NCBI GenBank assembly: GCA_030068145.1
Contig: JAPJBO010000474.1
Coordinates: forward strand, 1-64,000
Length of the DNA stretch: 64,000 bases
Direction: 5' to 3'
Source: Diplonema papillatum
Taxonomy: Eukaryota; Euglenozoa; Diplonemea; Diplonemida; Diplonemidae
Positions within the stretch are counted from its first letter, which is position 1. Each line of letters opens with the position of its first letter. Shown here piece after piece: positions 52,594 to 63,475 of the stretch. The translations under genes were made by a program, and so were the position numbers. Under the pieces are notes generated by a model. The model had not been told where the DNA came from, did not search any database, and saw only the letters and a list, made by a program, of their open reading frames with translations.

Positions 52594-53337
52594 ATGGAGA
52601 CGGCGGTGTTCGCGCTGACCCCGCCAGAGTCGAGCGTGGTCACGAACGTCGTTTTCGAGCCTGAAGTCGTCATCCGGAGCACCATGTGGAAGCGGCTGAT
52701 CCTGGCCCCTGGCGCTTGGAGGATCGGCCAACAGACGGTGACCGCGAACCGGGTTGCCGCTTGCCTGGAGAAGACGTGGGAGGAGAGCTTCGCCAACGTC
52801 GAGCGCTGGGCGGTGCTGGTGCACGCGTCCGCTTTGGTCTGGGCCGCCGTCGTCTCGGTGCTCGTTGCCCACGGGGCTATCTCCGCTTGGCTTGCAGGCG
52901 TCGCGTTCTTGGTCGCCTTCTTCTACGTGTCCTGGGCCTGCTACCGGCAGGTCACCACCATCCGCGAGTTCCAGGGCAAAGTCCTCCGCACCTTGAACAT
53001 CGGGTTCCACTCGTACACTTGGGTCTCCACCGGGATGACCTTCGTCGGGAAATTGACCGATCCGCAGAGTGCCTCACACGTTCTCCTGCCCTCAGTCGCC
53101 CCGGCGGAGTCGTTCAGCACGTACCCGTCGGCGGTGCTCATGAAAACCAGCTTCGCCGACGTGGTGCTGGACACTCCGTACCAGGACCCGCTGCAGGGGC
53201 AGCGGTCGCAGTACACTGGCAAGCGGCTGATGATTTGCGCCAAGTGCGGCGAGAAGTTCTGGGGCGAGCGCAGGGCGTCCGCCGACCGCAGGCATTCGGC
53301 CACCTTCTGCGCGTCGTGCGTGGCGGGCGTCATTTAG
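52594..53337 (+). CDS. predicted two-TM membrane protein with four-Cys tail
   Basis: ATG at 52594, TAG at 53335-53337, 247 residues. The frame is open further upstream to 52417, but that part is array sequence. Codons are strongly GC-rich at third positions, like PanK exons. Two adjacent hydrophobic helices (about residues 72-92 and 95-116) form a hairpin, followed by a basic amphipathic stretch (QVTTIREFQGKVLRTLN) and a C-terminal CAKC (215-218) and CASC (239-242) that could bind zinc on one side of the membrane. No signal peptide. I do not recognise a family; function unknown. The stop-proximal sequence is duplicated inverted at 55.3 and 55.8 kb, where the four codons VAGV are missing. Confidence 0.7.
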   Translation: METAVFALTPPESSVVTNVVFEPEVVIRSTMWKRLILAPGAWRIGQQTVTANRVAACLEKTWEESFANVERWAVLVHASALVWAAVVSVLVAHGAISAWLAGVAFLVAFFYVSWACYRQVTTIREFQGKVLRTLNIGFHSYTWVSTGMTFVGKLTDPQSASHVLLPSVAPAESFSTYPSAVLMKTSFADVVLDTPYQDPLQGQRSQYTGKRLMICAKCGEKFWGERRASADRRHSATFCASCVAGVI

Positions 53338-53408
53338 TCACCATCCCGTACGTACAGCAGTGAGTAGAGAAGAACAAGACCCCCCAGTATTGGAGAGGAG
53401 AAGAGAAC

Positions 53409-53774
53409 TGGAGTTTTATGTCAGCTAAATCCGACCAAAGCCTTCGTGGGCTTCGCAATTCGACACAAACAGGAGTCGGGAACGAACCCAAAGGTTCCCG
53501 AAAACGTCAGAGGCAACACTGCGCTCGATATGCTACCTGCGGCGAACCAGCCGCCAGCCAAACTGCACGTGCCTTGATCACCAAGCAGTTTGCGAAACGT
53601 AGCAGCGCGCAGAACGCGGCGTACGCGGCCGCCTCGCCTGACGGCTCGCGTCCCAATGCTCTGCCAACCAGTTAAAGGAAGTGAAACCAGTTGGCAGGAA
53701 CCCCTGTTTGGGAGAATGGGAGTCGGTCATAAAACATAGGTTAAATTGACATGAGCCTCTCAAGAGAATTTAAC
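53409..53774 (+). other. 366-bp segment absent from the duplicated copies
   Basis: In both inverted copies downstream, GAAGAGAAC joins directly to GACTGTAAAAG. Here 366 bp intervene, bordered by AAC on both sides. It is either an insertion in this locus or a shared deletion in the copies. It contains an 85-codon frame of no recognised family. Confidence 0.6.
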
Positions 53775-54045
53775 GACTGTAAAAGAACGGTAGGTTAGTG
53801 TGTGTTTGATCAGAGTAACATCAAGGCAGCCCATACAAAGACCAGCCACAGTCAACGCCGCGTGGGTGCGGGCTTTTGATATCATGCATCATGTTTCAAA
53901 CCCCCGATTGCGCGTAACCTGGAAGCACCCAGAGGGTGTCGGTGGTACAAAGGTGCAGTTGCCCGCATCCATCCGGCAACGGTAGGTGGCACAGCACTGG
54001 TCCCAGACCGACAGAGACCACCGCAAAGTTCCCTTGCCTTTCGTG
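53775..54045 (+). repeat. long repeat, copy 1 (direct)
   Basis: GACTGTAAAAGAACGGTAGG ... CAAAGTTCCCTTGCC. Found inverted at 55440-55705 (full) and 55138-55262 (part). Confidence 0.85.
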
Positions 54046-54420
54046 GGTGTACTGAACCCAGTTTTACCTCTATCGCAACTGGCAGTCTCCTCAAAAGCAT
54101 CGGCAACGAAAAAGACAGCTTCGCGCGAAATTTCTGTGGCCCACACGAACCACAGGTAAATCTGGGTTTATCGACGGGCGTAAGCGTTCACCAAAAAAAG
54201 ACACACTTTGTTAGTTGTATTGTTTCTCCCCCTCTAGCCTCCGTCGAAATAGGCTCATGGCAGCCCCTCGAGTATTTTCATGCAATCGGTGGTCAAAACC
54301 AAAACTAGGACACGCCAATCCGTGTGTTTCGTGTACTTCTCAAGAATCTCAAATGCTACCCCTGTTTTTGACGTGCAGACACCTTGCATCCGGTGCGCCC
54401 TTACGACTCACTCTGACTCG

Positions 54421-54462
<42 letters not shown>
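54421..54462 (+). repeat. (CT)n microsatellite
   Basis: About 42 bp of CT with one TTT slip. Confidence 0.95.
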
Positions 54463-54464
<2 letters not shown>

Positions 54465-54944
54465 GCCGATTGTTTTGTTCCGTATTGCGCATTCAGTCGA
54501 ACTGAAGTTTCATTTTTTCCCCTTGCCCGTATGTGCACCTGCTTTTTGTAGCCAGTTGCAAAAACTGAAAGGAGCGACAAAAATTGGGTCCCCTTAGTCG
54601 GCCACGAAGATGATATAATTTCCCGCTGTTGTATGGGAGCGCCTGCGCTCACTCATATTTGCGAAGCAGCAACCTTGGGTGGGCGGCAGCTGTGCCTGCC
54701 AGGTCAGGTGGGATCTTTGCCAACCTCCTCATCGCCACAGGGCGATCGAGATTTGTACAGTTGCGGGCTTGCTGGGGGGCTGGCTCCCCCCTACTACTAA
54801 GACTTCCCCCTCTGCGAGAGTAAACAGACCGGTACGGGCTACAAGGCAACCCCTGCTCAACTTAGTGCTCGCCTGCCTTGATGGCACTTGCACTTAAAAG
54901 AACTCAACGCTCAACTTGTAGAACGTGGGGGGCTCAGACTACAC

Positions 54945-55095
54945 TCCACGAAGGAATGTACTTGGTGTCGGTCACAGTCCCGAACATGGCTAGCCATAAT
55001 GCACCAAATGTACAATCCGTAACCATATAGCCCTTCATTCATGAACGGTAACACGGAGATCCTAAACCCCCGGAATTTCAAGCGAACTTTAAAAC
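54945..55095 (+). repeat. dispersed tail repeat, copy
   Basis: GAATGTACTTGGTGTCGGTC ... GGAATTTCAAGCGAAC with internal deletions relative to 48776-48958. Confidence 0.75.
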
Positions 55096-55137
55096 TTAAA
55101 AAATAAGAGAAAGAAAGCGAGACCCCCGCGTCTGCTG

Positions 55138-55355
55138 CGGGTTTGAAACATGATGCATGATACCAAAAGCCCGCACCCACGCGGCGTTGACAGTGGCTGG
55201 TCTTTGTATGGGCTGCCTTGATGTTACTCTGATCAAACACAGACTAACCTACCGTTCTTTTACAGTCGTTCTCTTCTCCTCTCCAATACTGGGGTCTTGT
55301 TCTTCTCTACTCACTACTGTACGTACGGGATGGTGACTAAATGCACGACGCGCAG
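55138..55355 (-). repeat. inverted duplicate of gene 3' end, copy 2
   Basis: Minus strand: TTCTGCGCGTCGTGC|ATTTAG, the 3' UTR, then the 53775-53900 sequence. It lacks the 12 bp coding VAGV and the 366-bp segment. Confidence 0.85.
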
Positions 55356-55439
55356 AACCTGAGTGTCTGCAGACAGGACAGCGGTAGTCAGCCAGGATGA
55401 GGGGGGGTTGGGGTCGTCAGTATTGGTGCTTGTTTCGAA

Positions 55440-55800
55440 GAATAAAGGAAAGGCAAGGGAACTTTGCGGTGGTCTCTGTCGGTCTGGGACCAGTGCTGTG
55501 CCACCTACCGTTGCCGGATGGATGCGGGCAACTGCACCTTTGTACCACCGACACCCTCTGGGTGCTTCCAGGTTACGCGCAATCGGGGGTTTGAAACATG
55601 ATGCATGATATCAAAAGCCCGCACCCACGCGGCGTTGACAGTGGCTGGTCTTTGTATGGGCTGCCTTGATGTTACTCTGATCAAACACAGACTAACCTAC
55701 CGTTCTTTTACAGTCGTTCTCTTCTCCTCTCCAATACTGGGGTCTTGTTCTTCTCTACTCACTACTGTACGTACGACTAAATGCACGACGCGCAGAACCT
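55440..55800 (-). repeat. inverted duplicate of gene 3' end, copy 3
   Basis: As copy 2 but longer at the distal end (to 54045 of the source) and additionally missing ACCATCCC after the stop. Confidence 0.85.
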
Positions 55801-56169
55801 GACCCACTTTGTAGTTGTACTTGTTTTCTCCCCCTCCTTCGAAATGAGCACAAGGCAGTCCCTCGAGTATTTTTACGAGAACAGAAGACCAACTGCGCTC
55901 ACGAGGAGCTCGTAGTGCTGTTTGTCTTACCCGTTCTCTCTTGTACAATTCTGCTCACATACACACACAAGTGGGCTATACTCCGATCCAGCCGTTACCC
56001 ACTCAAAGCCATGCACTTCAACACAACACACACACCCGCACTTGGTCGTACTCCCGTAAAGGAAGGCATCACCGGGTCCACAACACACAACACACAACAC
56101 GCAACACACAAGACACAAGACACAACACACAGCAAAACCAAAACGAGAAGGAAACAGACAAAACGCAGG

Positions 56170-56325
56170 CGCGTGTGTTCACAACGCACATCGTTGGTAA
56201 ATTTACTAAACATTAGGTTGCTTGCCTGCCAGTCTTTATTGTGTTCACAACGCACATTGTTGGTAAATTTGCTAAACATTAGGTTGCTTGCCTGCCAGTC
56301 TTTATTGTGTTCACAATGCATTGTT
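56170..56325 (+). repeat. 66-bp direct duplication
   Basis: GTGTTCACAACGCACATYGT ... GCCAGTCTTTATT twice, plus the start of a third unit. The copies differ at two or three bases. Confidence 0.9.
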
Positions 56326-56412
56326 GCTATTAATAATTAGTAGTCGGCAGCAAACTATGTGAAACTTACCAAGCAGGTGGGTTCCGCTGGTGCGTAACAA
56401 CCAGAAATAAAT

Positions 56413-56703
56413 TTGACGTAGCTGCTTTGACTCCGAATGGAAGGGAGGTTTTGAGGAAGATGGGAAGATACAATACCAACACAGTCTGATTGGTTCTTCG
56501 CTTACACCACCGTGTGTTGGTTTCTCTTCAGGACTTTGACCTGTTGTGTTTGTGTGTCTTGTCGTGTAGGGGTAGACCCGCATGACCCTCACGTCCGTTC
56601 AACACGGTGGTTCGGTAGTTACAGCACTTTGGATCCCTTCTGTTCTTTGTCGGCAGCATCGTCGAGCATTTCCTTCCAAGCTGGCGCTTATGTAAAAAAA
56701 TCG
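56413..56703 (-). repeat. solo B-A terminal repeat of DIRS-like element
   Basis: GACGTAGCTGCTTTGACTCC ... TTCCAAGCTGGCGCTTATG, the inverse of A-B, with small deletions in B and A. No internal genes. Confidence 0.85.
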
Positions 56704-57639
<936 letters not shown>

Positions 57640-57697
57640 AGAACCTATTTTAACGTGGCCCCCCTCTTAGCGAGAGTGCGTCCACGCGCGGTTTCTT

Positions 57698-60600
57698 CTA
57701 GGTTACTGCTGATGCTCCCCCGGGCTGCTGATGGGGGCCTGGAGTTTCATGCGGGCCGGAGTGGTGCTTGAGGCAGCATGGTCTTTCTTCCTCCGTCTCT
57801 CTGCACCGCTCTAGTCCATGAGGTCGGCAGTGTTCGGCTTCTGGACGTGGGCACTGTCGGCTGCGTCGCGCGCACACAAGTTCCTTGACTTCTCGTCCGC
57901 CCGGGCCCTTCTTCTCCTGGGGTCTAACCGGGCTCCGTGGGGCTTCCCTTCGAGTTCCTTCCCTGCGGTATTCGTCGACGTTTTTCGGCCTCGCCCGTCT
58001 GGCTCCGGGTTGCGACCATCCTTCGGGGTATGTTTCCTCCGGCTGAAAAGTAGCGGCCCATGCCAGGTGCTGCGGGAACAGCGGTGTCTCCTCTGCAGAA
58101 AAGTGATCGCTTTGTACATGCTCCCTGACACCCAGGATAACGTTCTCGGCCGCTCTCGTGATCTGCGCTCTGCACGATACTCCCCGCACAATGGTCCCTC
58201 CAAGCGACGTGAGTATGGTCGTCGGCGTGTCGAACCCGAAGTGCCATGGCCGCTTCGTCACCTTCGTGTATGAGCTTCCCAGCTCAATCAGGCTCAGTGC
58301 CTTCCCAAGGAGTGACTTCTGCAACTGTCGCAGCAGCAGCATCTGCTCCTGTCGGGGTGGCCGGCTCCGCTGCACTACGTCCATCGCCGCGTTGCTGAGC
58401 GCGTCCGCATCGCGGTTGCGCTCCCGCCGAACGTGTTCGACTGCCACTTGTAACCGCTGCTGGATGGCGCTTATGCGGGTACTTGCGCGGGTGAGCATCG
58501 GCCTTAGCTGCTCAGAGCAACTTGTTCGTCGTGTCACTTGGCCCACTGCGAGGGCGGAGTCGCCGCGGACCACGCAGCGCACTTCCCGCTCGACTCTTAC
58601 TTGCTGAAGGAGCTCTAAGCTAGCCAGGAGTCCTTCATACTCCGCGACGTTGTTCGTGCGCACGTTTGGCAGGGGCAGTACAATCTCCGCTTCTTTCTTG
58701 CCGTTCCGGTACAATACAGCCCCTGCTCCCGCTACTGCAAAAGCGGTGCCGTTTCCACGCGCACCTCCGTCGAAGTACACTGCGATTCCGTCTTCGGCTT
58801 CTTCGTCCGGCAGCGTGTCCCGTGCTGTTGTCGGCTTGTTCCTGGGGACTTCGGGTGGCGGGGCGTAGAACCGATTCTTTACCGGGGGCAGCTTGCATCC
58901 CGTTTCCAACTCAAAGGCTACCGCTAGCTCCATGTAGCTGATTCCCGTTTCCTGCCCCGGCGACGCCCACTTGAGCGCTTTCAGCCAGCCCGTGAAAGCT
59001 GTCCAGAGGCTCGGGCCATGCTTCCATTTCGAGGTGGTTGCTGTGTGTGGGATGTCCGGTACGCTCAAGACCCGGGGGACCGTCGGTACCCATCCTCGCG
59101 GATACTCTACCGTCCGGTGGTGTCGCGTGGACCGATCCGCCAAACCATCCGCTTCCTGTCTGGCCACCAGTACCGCTACGAAGAACCTCTGCAGTCTCAC
59201 CACTACACGGAGACGCTGGTGCTCGTCGATGGGCAGCGGGTATGCGTTTTGCGTTTGGGGGCACAGGGGGACTACTCCACAAAGACGTAGACACGGCGGC
59301 CAAGTTCCTTGGACGTTCTCCAGGTCAGCGTACTCCGACCTCGTTTGCGCCCACGCCGTGCACCTCCAGAAAAGGTGTTCAACTGTTTCTCGTTCCAGCG
59401 AGCCGCAATACTTGCACGGGGCCTCGAGACCGGTTCGCCCTGTGGCCGGTGTTGCCCCCGCAATTACTGTTCTCAGCATTCCTGCTTGATAAGCGGTCAG
59501 TGGCGTTTCCTGCGTCTCAAGAAGGTGCCTTGTGGCCCGCGTGTCGATGCCGTGTTGGGCTCCGTCGAAGTCTGCCGGCCTTCTTGTCGCTAGCTTCTTC
59601 ATCTCCTGCAGACGCAGCGCTTGGCGAACGTCATGCTGCAGAAGCTTTGTGTTGCCCATTGACGCTGCATCGTGGGTCACCGTCTCTCCGGCATCGTTCT
59701 CGTACGTGACCGTCGTTGGCGCCGTCCACCGCCAACCTATGTCCACCAGTGCGTCCTTGAAAAAGGCGAACGGCCCCCGCACCTGTGCGAGCGCAGCATC
59801 TCGCTGCCACGCCACTTGCGCCAGCCTCCGGACATGATCCCATTTTTGGCTCTGCTCCGCCCACGTCGTAATCCTTCGGTATTGGGGAACTACGATTGGA
59901 TCTAGCCTGTGTCCGTGGTGAAGGATGTGCAGTACAGCTTCTTGGGCACGGCGGGGGCCGCCTGTCCATACCGCCGCAGTGAACAGCCTTCTCAAACGCG
60001 CAGCGTCTGTCCTTCCGATGGTCGTCACAACTGCACCATAGTACCGCTTCGCCCCGGCTGCCATGCTGACTGCTAAATCTTTGGCCTGCGCGGGTAGCGG
60101 TAGGAGGGCGGCTCTTCTTAGGACCGCTTCTGCTTCTGCATTACGCTGTGTGATTCTGCTCGAGAGGGTGAGTCTTCTGTTTGGTGACTGGGGTTTTGTG
60201 GACAGCATCACCCCCAATGCGTCGAACTCAACCCGTCTGGCGAGCGTCACCGGTGGCGCTGCCGGTTGCAACGCCCTATCGAGCTCGGTGTATTGCACTG
60301 GCTCCAATGCACCCTGTGCTGTGGTGAAGCAAAAGGACTTCTTCTGCGCGCACACTCGCATTCCCGTTAGCCCGGCGAACTCGCTTGAACGTTGTACCGC
60401 CTCCTTCAGGTTTGCGCAGTTCTTCAGCAATGCGTAGAGATCGTCCACGTAAGACAATGGAATCGCTGCGTCAAGCTCAGCGATGTGTCTCATCCAAACG
60501 CTGATCAGCACGTTTATGAGCACCACGCTGATTGGACACCCTTGCATGATCCCATTCGTGGGTATGAAACCTTCCCCAATTGTGTTTCCAACACGGAAGT

Positions 60601-63475
60601 GACGCTGCATGTTGGCATACGCGGCTCGCAAAGTTCGGAGGACAGTCGGATGGAACCCCAGCTCTTCGGCGAGTTTGAATGCTATTTCCGCAGGCACCGA
60701 GTCAAAGCACTTTTGGAAGTCCAGCGCTAGGCCGTATAGCGGCTGTCCCGTTATCTGTGCTTCCTCAATTAGTGCGGCAAGGTGCCAGATGAGGTCGTCA
60801 GTTCCGTGTTTCTTCCGGCACCCGTGGAGCCCACTGGGCGCTATGGCGTCCATCCACTCCAATGCATCCCGCGCCCTTATCGAGGCCCATATTCTGTATA
60901 ATACCGGGGTTATCGTTATTGGGCGCTGCGACAACGGGTCTCCGGTGCTCTCCGGTTTGGGAAGCAGATGGATGATTGCGTGCATCAGCGGTGCCGGCCA
61001 TTCCCCGTCTCGCTCCACGCAGTTCATTGCGTCCGCCATGAGTTCCAGGACCTGTGGCGGCAGCTGCTGCAGCTCGTAGACGCGCCACCCATGGAGCCCG
61101 GGTGACGACGTTTTCTTCATCTTCGCCAGTGCCGCCTTCAGGTCCGATGTCGTGATGAGATTGTGTTGCATCGCTTGCCGTGCAGGGAGGAATCGCGCGT
61201 AGTGGATTTTAAAGGTATCCCAACTTGGTTCGGGGGTCCCAGCATATCTGCAAAAGATCCCTCCCCACGCGTCGTCGCCCCTTAGCATTTCGTCAATCTC
61301 GGTGCTGCAGGCCGTCAGCGTCCCGTCTTTCCTTCTGAGCAGGGCTAGCGGACCACTTCGGCTCCCCGCCAGAAACCGGTATACCTCGCCTCTTCCTGCT
61401 CCGTTCCATGCGCTTTGCATTTTCTCCTTCCAGGCGCGGCACCGCTGCTGCTTAAGGGAGTTAATGGCATCTCGCTGGGTCCCTTCCAGCTCGATGAGGG
61501 TTTCCATTAATTGCTCGAGCTCAAGTGGGCTCCCATTTATTTGGCGCAGGCGGGACCCCAGCGGTTGCGTCCCCGCCGTTTTAAATAGGGCCTCTCGCGC
61601 TCTTTGCTCTGCGAAGGTCCGGGTCCCTACCGACCCATGTTCGAGTCTCCGCCGCGCCTCTAAGATGGTGGTTCGGAGCAGGCCGATGACCTTATCGCGC
61701 TGCCTAGCTGACCAGTCGAGCGCCCCCCTCGTCGAACAAGCCTGCCGAGCCGATACTTGCTTCATCCTCTGTTGAAACCCGGCCGTTCTGCCTGTGCATC
61801 CCCGCAGCGCGTCAGGCTGCCTGGGGTCGTTATGCAGCTCGAGCAGGTAGGATTCAGCGACTTCCGTCGCGTTCCGGTATGAGCCAGACACCCCATCTAC
61901 CTCTTTCCTCTGCCGTAGCGCTACTTCAAGCACTTCCTTCTTCTTCGTCGATGACAGCAGCGGCAGGTTCCTCGGAAAAGGCGCCGGAATCCAGGTGATA
62001 GGGCTCGGCTGTGTAAACATTTCCAAACTGAGGGTGACGAACACCGGGCAGTGAGTCGGGATGTCGTATTGGTCTTTCTCAGCGGTCTTTACCGCGACTA
62101 GTGCCGGTGCCGCCACTCGGTTGACAAAGCACATGTCGATGCGCGATCCGCCCTCTCCAGCCCAGCAGGTAGCTGGGGCGACGTGTGACCGTGCTCGCGC
62201 CATGACTTCCGCTGCATCAATCCATCCACCGAGTCCGCAGGCTGCCACGAGTGCTGGACTATCTGCAGTCTCGGTGTTGAAATCCCCCAAAATGACAACG
62301 GGAACTTGGCCCAGCCCCGCTGCCATCTCGAACACGTCGGATATGAGTTTTTCCCGCTGCCTCGTCGCCTCGGAATCTCTCCCCACGTGCGCATATACCG
62401 AAATTACGTGCAGTGTTGAACGCGCATTTCCCGTCGCTACCACCGCGTGCGCGACTCGAGTGCTGCCGAAGAGATTCCGCTCGAGCTCATTCGAGGGTTG
62501 GGCTACCGTCGCTACCATGTTGCTTTTCGTGGTGACTGCTGTCCCTCCCGGCACGCGCTGTCCAATTCCGCTCGTTCCTACGACAACCGGCACGTCCTCC
62601 CCCCAGTGGCACTTTACGCCATACGCCCCGAGGTAGAACTCGCTGGTTCTTTTCACTTCCGGCCCTGCCCGGGTTTCCTGTAACGCGATGATGTCCGCCG
62701 GCAGCGTTGCCACGCTGTGACATCTCGAGTTCAGCGAACCGAGGTTAGTCGTCGCAAGGGTTACCATCCCTCGGGATTTGTGGCTCTCCCGTGGGACTCG
62801 CGCGACTGTTGTTGCTTCGAGCTGCTGCAACGGAATAGTCGACGTGCCCCCTTCCTCCGTCGCAATCCTCTGCAATACCCTGTGCGGCAGAGCCAGCGCA
62901 TCGTAATGCTCCGGCCGATACGTCAGGACGACGACACGGGTTGCCCTTGCCGCCCTTCCTTCGCACCTGAGCTGAGTCAAGTTCCGCGTCGACAGGACCC
63001 ACACGCTTGCTTTTAACACCTCTGCAGCCGCTTGGAGGGTGTAGTGATCCCCATAGACCCCGTCAGCTGCAACCTCGAAGAGGTAGTCAGCAAAGGATTT
63101 TGGGGTTTCGGGAACAAAAGGCGTAGGCGGGTTAGTCCGGAGTTGTCGTGTGACTTTCTGTCGCAAGGCGGCAGCCGTAAGGTTCAGCCTGCCGCCGCGG
63201 ATCAGTGCCTGATACTGACAGTTCCCGTCCTTTTCCACTGCCTCACGTCTTGCTCCGAAAACCGCGGCTGCCTTGTCTAGTAGCCGATCGCCGCTTTCCG
63301 CTGGCGTCGGCTCATTTGTGGCATCCGCAGCCCAAGAGCATCGTCCGCTTGAGTTGTTTGATCGGCGTTCGGCGCCCCGGGTTGCCCTGGCTTGATCGCT
63401 AGCTGATTGGTGATGATGATGGTGATGATGATGATGGTTGCTAGCGACTGGGCTTTCTCCGGGGCGCCCCGCGAC
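57698..63475 (-). CDS. LINE ORF2: OTU protease, AP endonuclease, RT, RNase H
   Basis: Open from the codon after TAG 63476-63478 to TAG 57698-57700 (1925 codons). Numbering from the GTG at 63238 (V1): upstream are 79 codons with nine consecutive His. OTU covers about 1-125 with DGNC (Asp4, Cys7) and EHYDAL (His111), so its catalytic residues are present. AP endonuclease about 158-405: TTNLG, LQETR, SVYAHVG, ILGDFNTE, RIDMCF, THCPVF. RT about 690-1040: LALDFQKCFDSV, NGIMQGCPIS, YVDD (930-933). Zinc knuckle CKYCGSLERETVEHLFWRC (1275-1293). RNase H 1484-1620: YFDGGARGNG, NNVAEYEGLL, VRGDSALA, RERNRDADALSN. Then a Cys/His-rich basic tail to 1846. The protein would nick target DNA and reverse-transcribe the element RNA. 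The first Met is residue 158, after the OTU domain. Confidence 0.93.
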   Translation of the reverse strand, partial: VAGRPGESPVASNHHHHHHHHHQSASDQARATRGAERRSNNSSGRCSWAADATNEPTPAESGDRLLDKAAAVFGARREAVEKDGNCQYQALIRGGRLNLTAAALRQKVTRQLRTNPPTPFVPETPKSFADYLFEVAADGVYGDHYTLQAAAEVLKASVWVLSTRNLTQLRCEGRAARATRVVVLTYRPEHYDALALPHRVLQRIATEEGGTSTIPLQQLEATTVARVPRESHKSRGMVTLATTNLGSLNSRCHSVATLPADIIALQETRAGPEVKRTSEFYLGAYGVKCHWGEDVPVVVGTSGIGQRVPGGTAVTTKSNMVATVAQPSNELERNLFGSTRVAHAVVATGNARSTLHVISVYAHVGRDSEATRQREKLISDVFEMAAGLGQVPVVILGDFNTETADSPALVAACGLGGWIDAAEVMARARSHVAPATCWAGEGGSRIDMCFVNRVAAPALVAVKTAEKDQYDIPTHCPVFVTLSLEMFTQPSPITWIPAPFPRNLPLLSSTKKKEVLEVALRQRKEVDGVSGSYRNATEVAESYLLELHNDPRQPDALRGCTGRTAGFQQRMKQVSARQACSTRGALDWSARQRDKVIGLLRTTILEARRRLEHGSVGTRTFAEQRAREALFKTAGTQPLGSRLRQINGSPLELEQLMETLIELEGTQRDAINSLKQQRCRAWKEKMQSAWNGAGRGEVYRFLAGSRSGPLALLRRKDGTLTACSTEIDEMLRGDDAWGGIFCRYAGTPEPSWDTFKIHYARFLPARQAMQHNLITTSDLKAALAKMKKTSSPGLHGWRVYELQQLPPQVLELMADAMNCVERDGEWPAPLMHAIIHLLPKPESTGDPLSQRPITITPVLYRIWASIRARDALEWMDAIAPSGLHGCRKKHGTDDLIWHLAALIEEAQITGQPLYGLALDFQKCFDSVPAEIAFKLAEELGFHPTVLRTLRAAYANMQRHFRVGNTIGEGFIPTNGIMQGCPISVVLINVLISVWMRHIAELDAAIPLSYVDDLYALLKNCANLKEAVQRSSEFAGLTGMRVCAQKKSFCFTTAQGALEPVQYTELDRALQPAAPPVTLARRVEFDALGVMLSTKPQSPNRRLTLSSRITQRNAEAEAVLRRAALLPLPAQAKDLAVSMAAGAKRYYGAVVTTIGRTDAARLRRLFTAAVWTGGPRRAQEAVLHILHHGHRLDPIVVPQYRRITTWAEQSQKWDHVRRLAQVAWQRDAALAQVRGPFAFFKDALVDIGWRWTAPTTVTYENDAGETVTHDAASMGNTKLLQHDVRQALRLQEMKKLATRRPADFDGAQHGIDTRATRHLLETQETPLTAYQAGMLRTVIAGATPATGRTGLEAPCKYCGSLERETVEHLFWRCTAWAQTRSEYADLENVQGTWPPCLRLCGVVPLCPQTQNAYPLPIDEHQRLRVVVRLQRFFVAVLVARQEADGLADRSTRHHRTVEYPRGWVPTVPRVLSVPDIPHTATTSKWKHGPSLWTAFTGWLKALKWASPGQETGISYMELAVAFELETGCKLPPVKNRFYAPPPEVPRNKPTTARDTLPDEEAEDGIAVYFDGGARGNGTAFAVAGAGAVLYRNGKKEAEIVLPLPNVRTNNVAEYEGLLASLELLQQVRVEREVRCVVRGDSALAVGQVTRRTSCSEQLRPMLTRASTRISAIQQRLQVAVEHVRRERNRDADALSNAAMDVVQRSRPPRQEQMLLLRQLQKSLLGKALSLIELGSSYTKVTKRPWHFGFDTPTTILTSLGGTIVRGVSCRAQITRAAENVILGVREHVQSDHFSAEETPLFPQHLAWAATFQPEETYPEGWSQPGARRARPKNVDEYRREGTRREAPRSPVRPQEKKGPGGREVKELVCARRSRQCPRPEAEHCRPHGLERCRETEEERPCCLKHHSGPHETPGPHQQPGGASAVT

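Noticed and set aside
61302-62636. Plus-strand ORFs of 150-190 residues opposite the LINE
   Set aside because: They lie antisense to the endonuclease and RT region, whose motifs are unambiguous.
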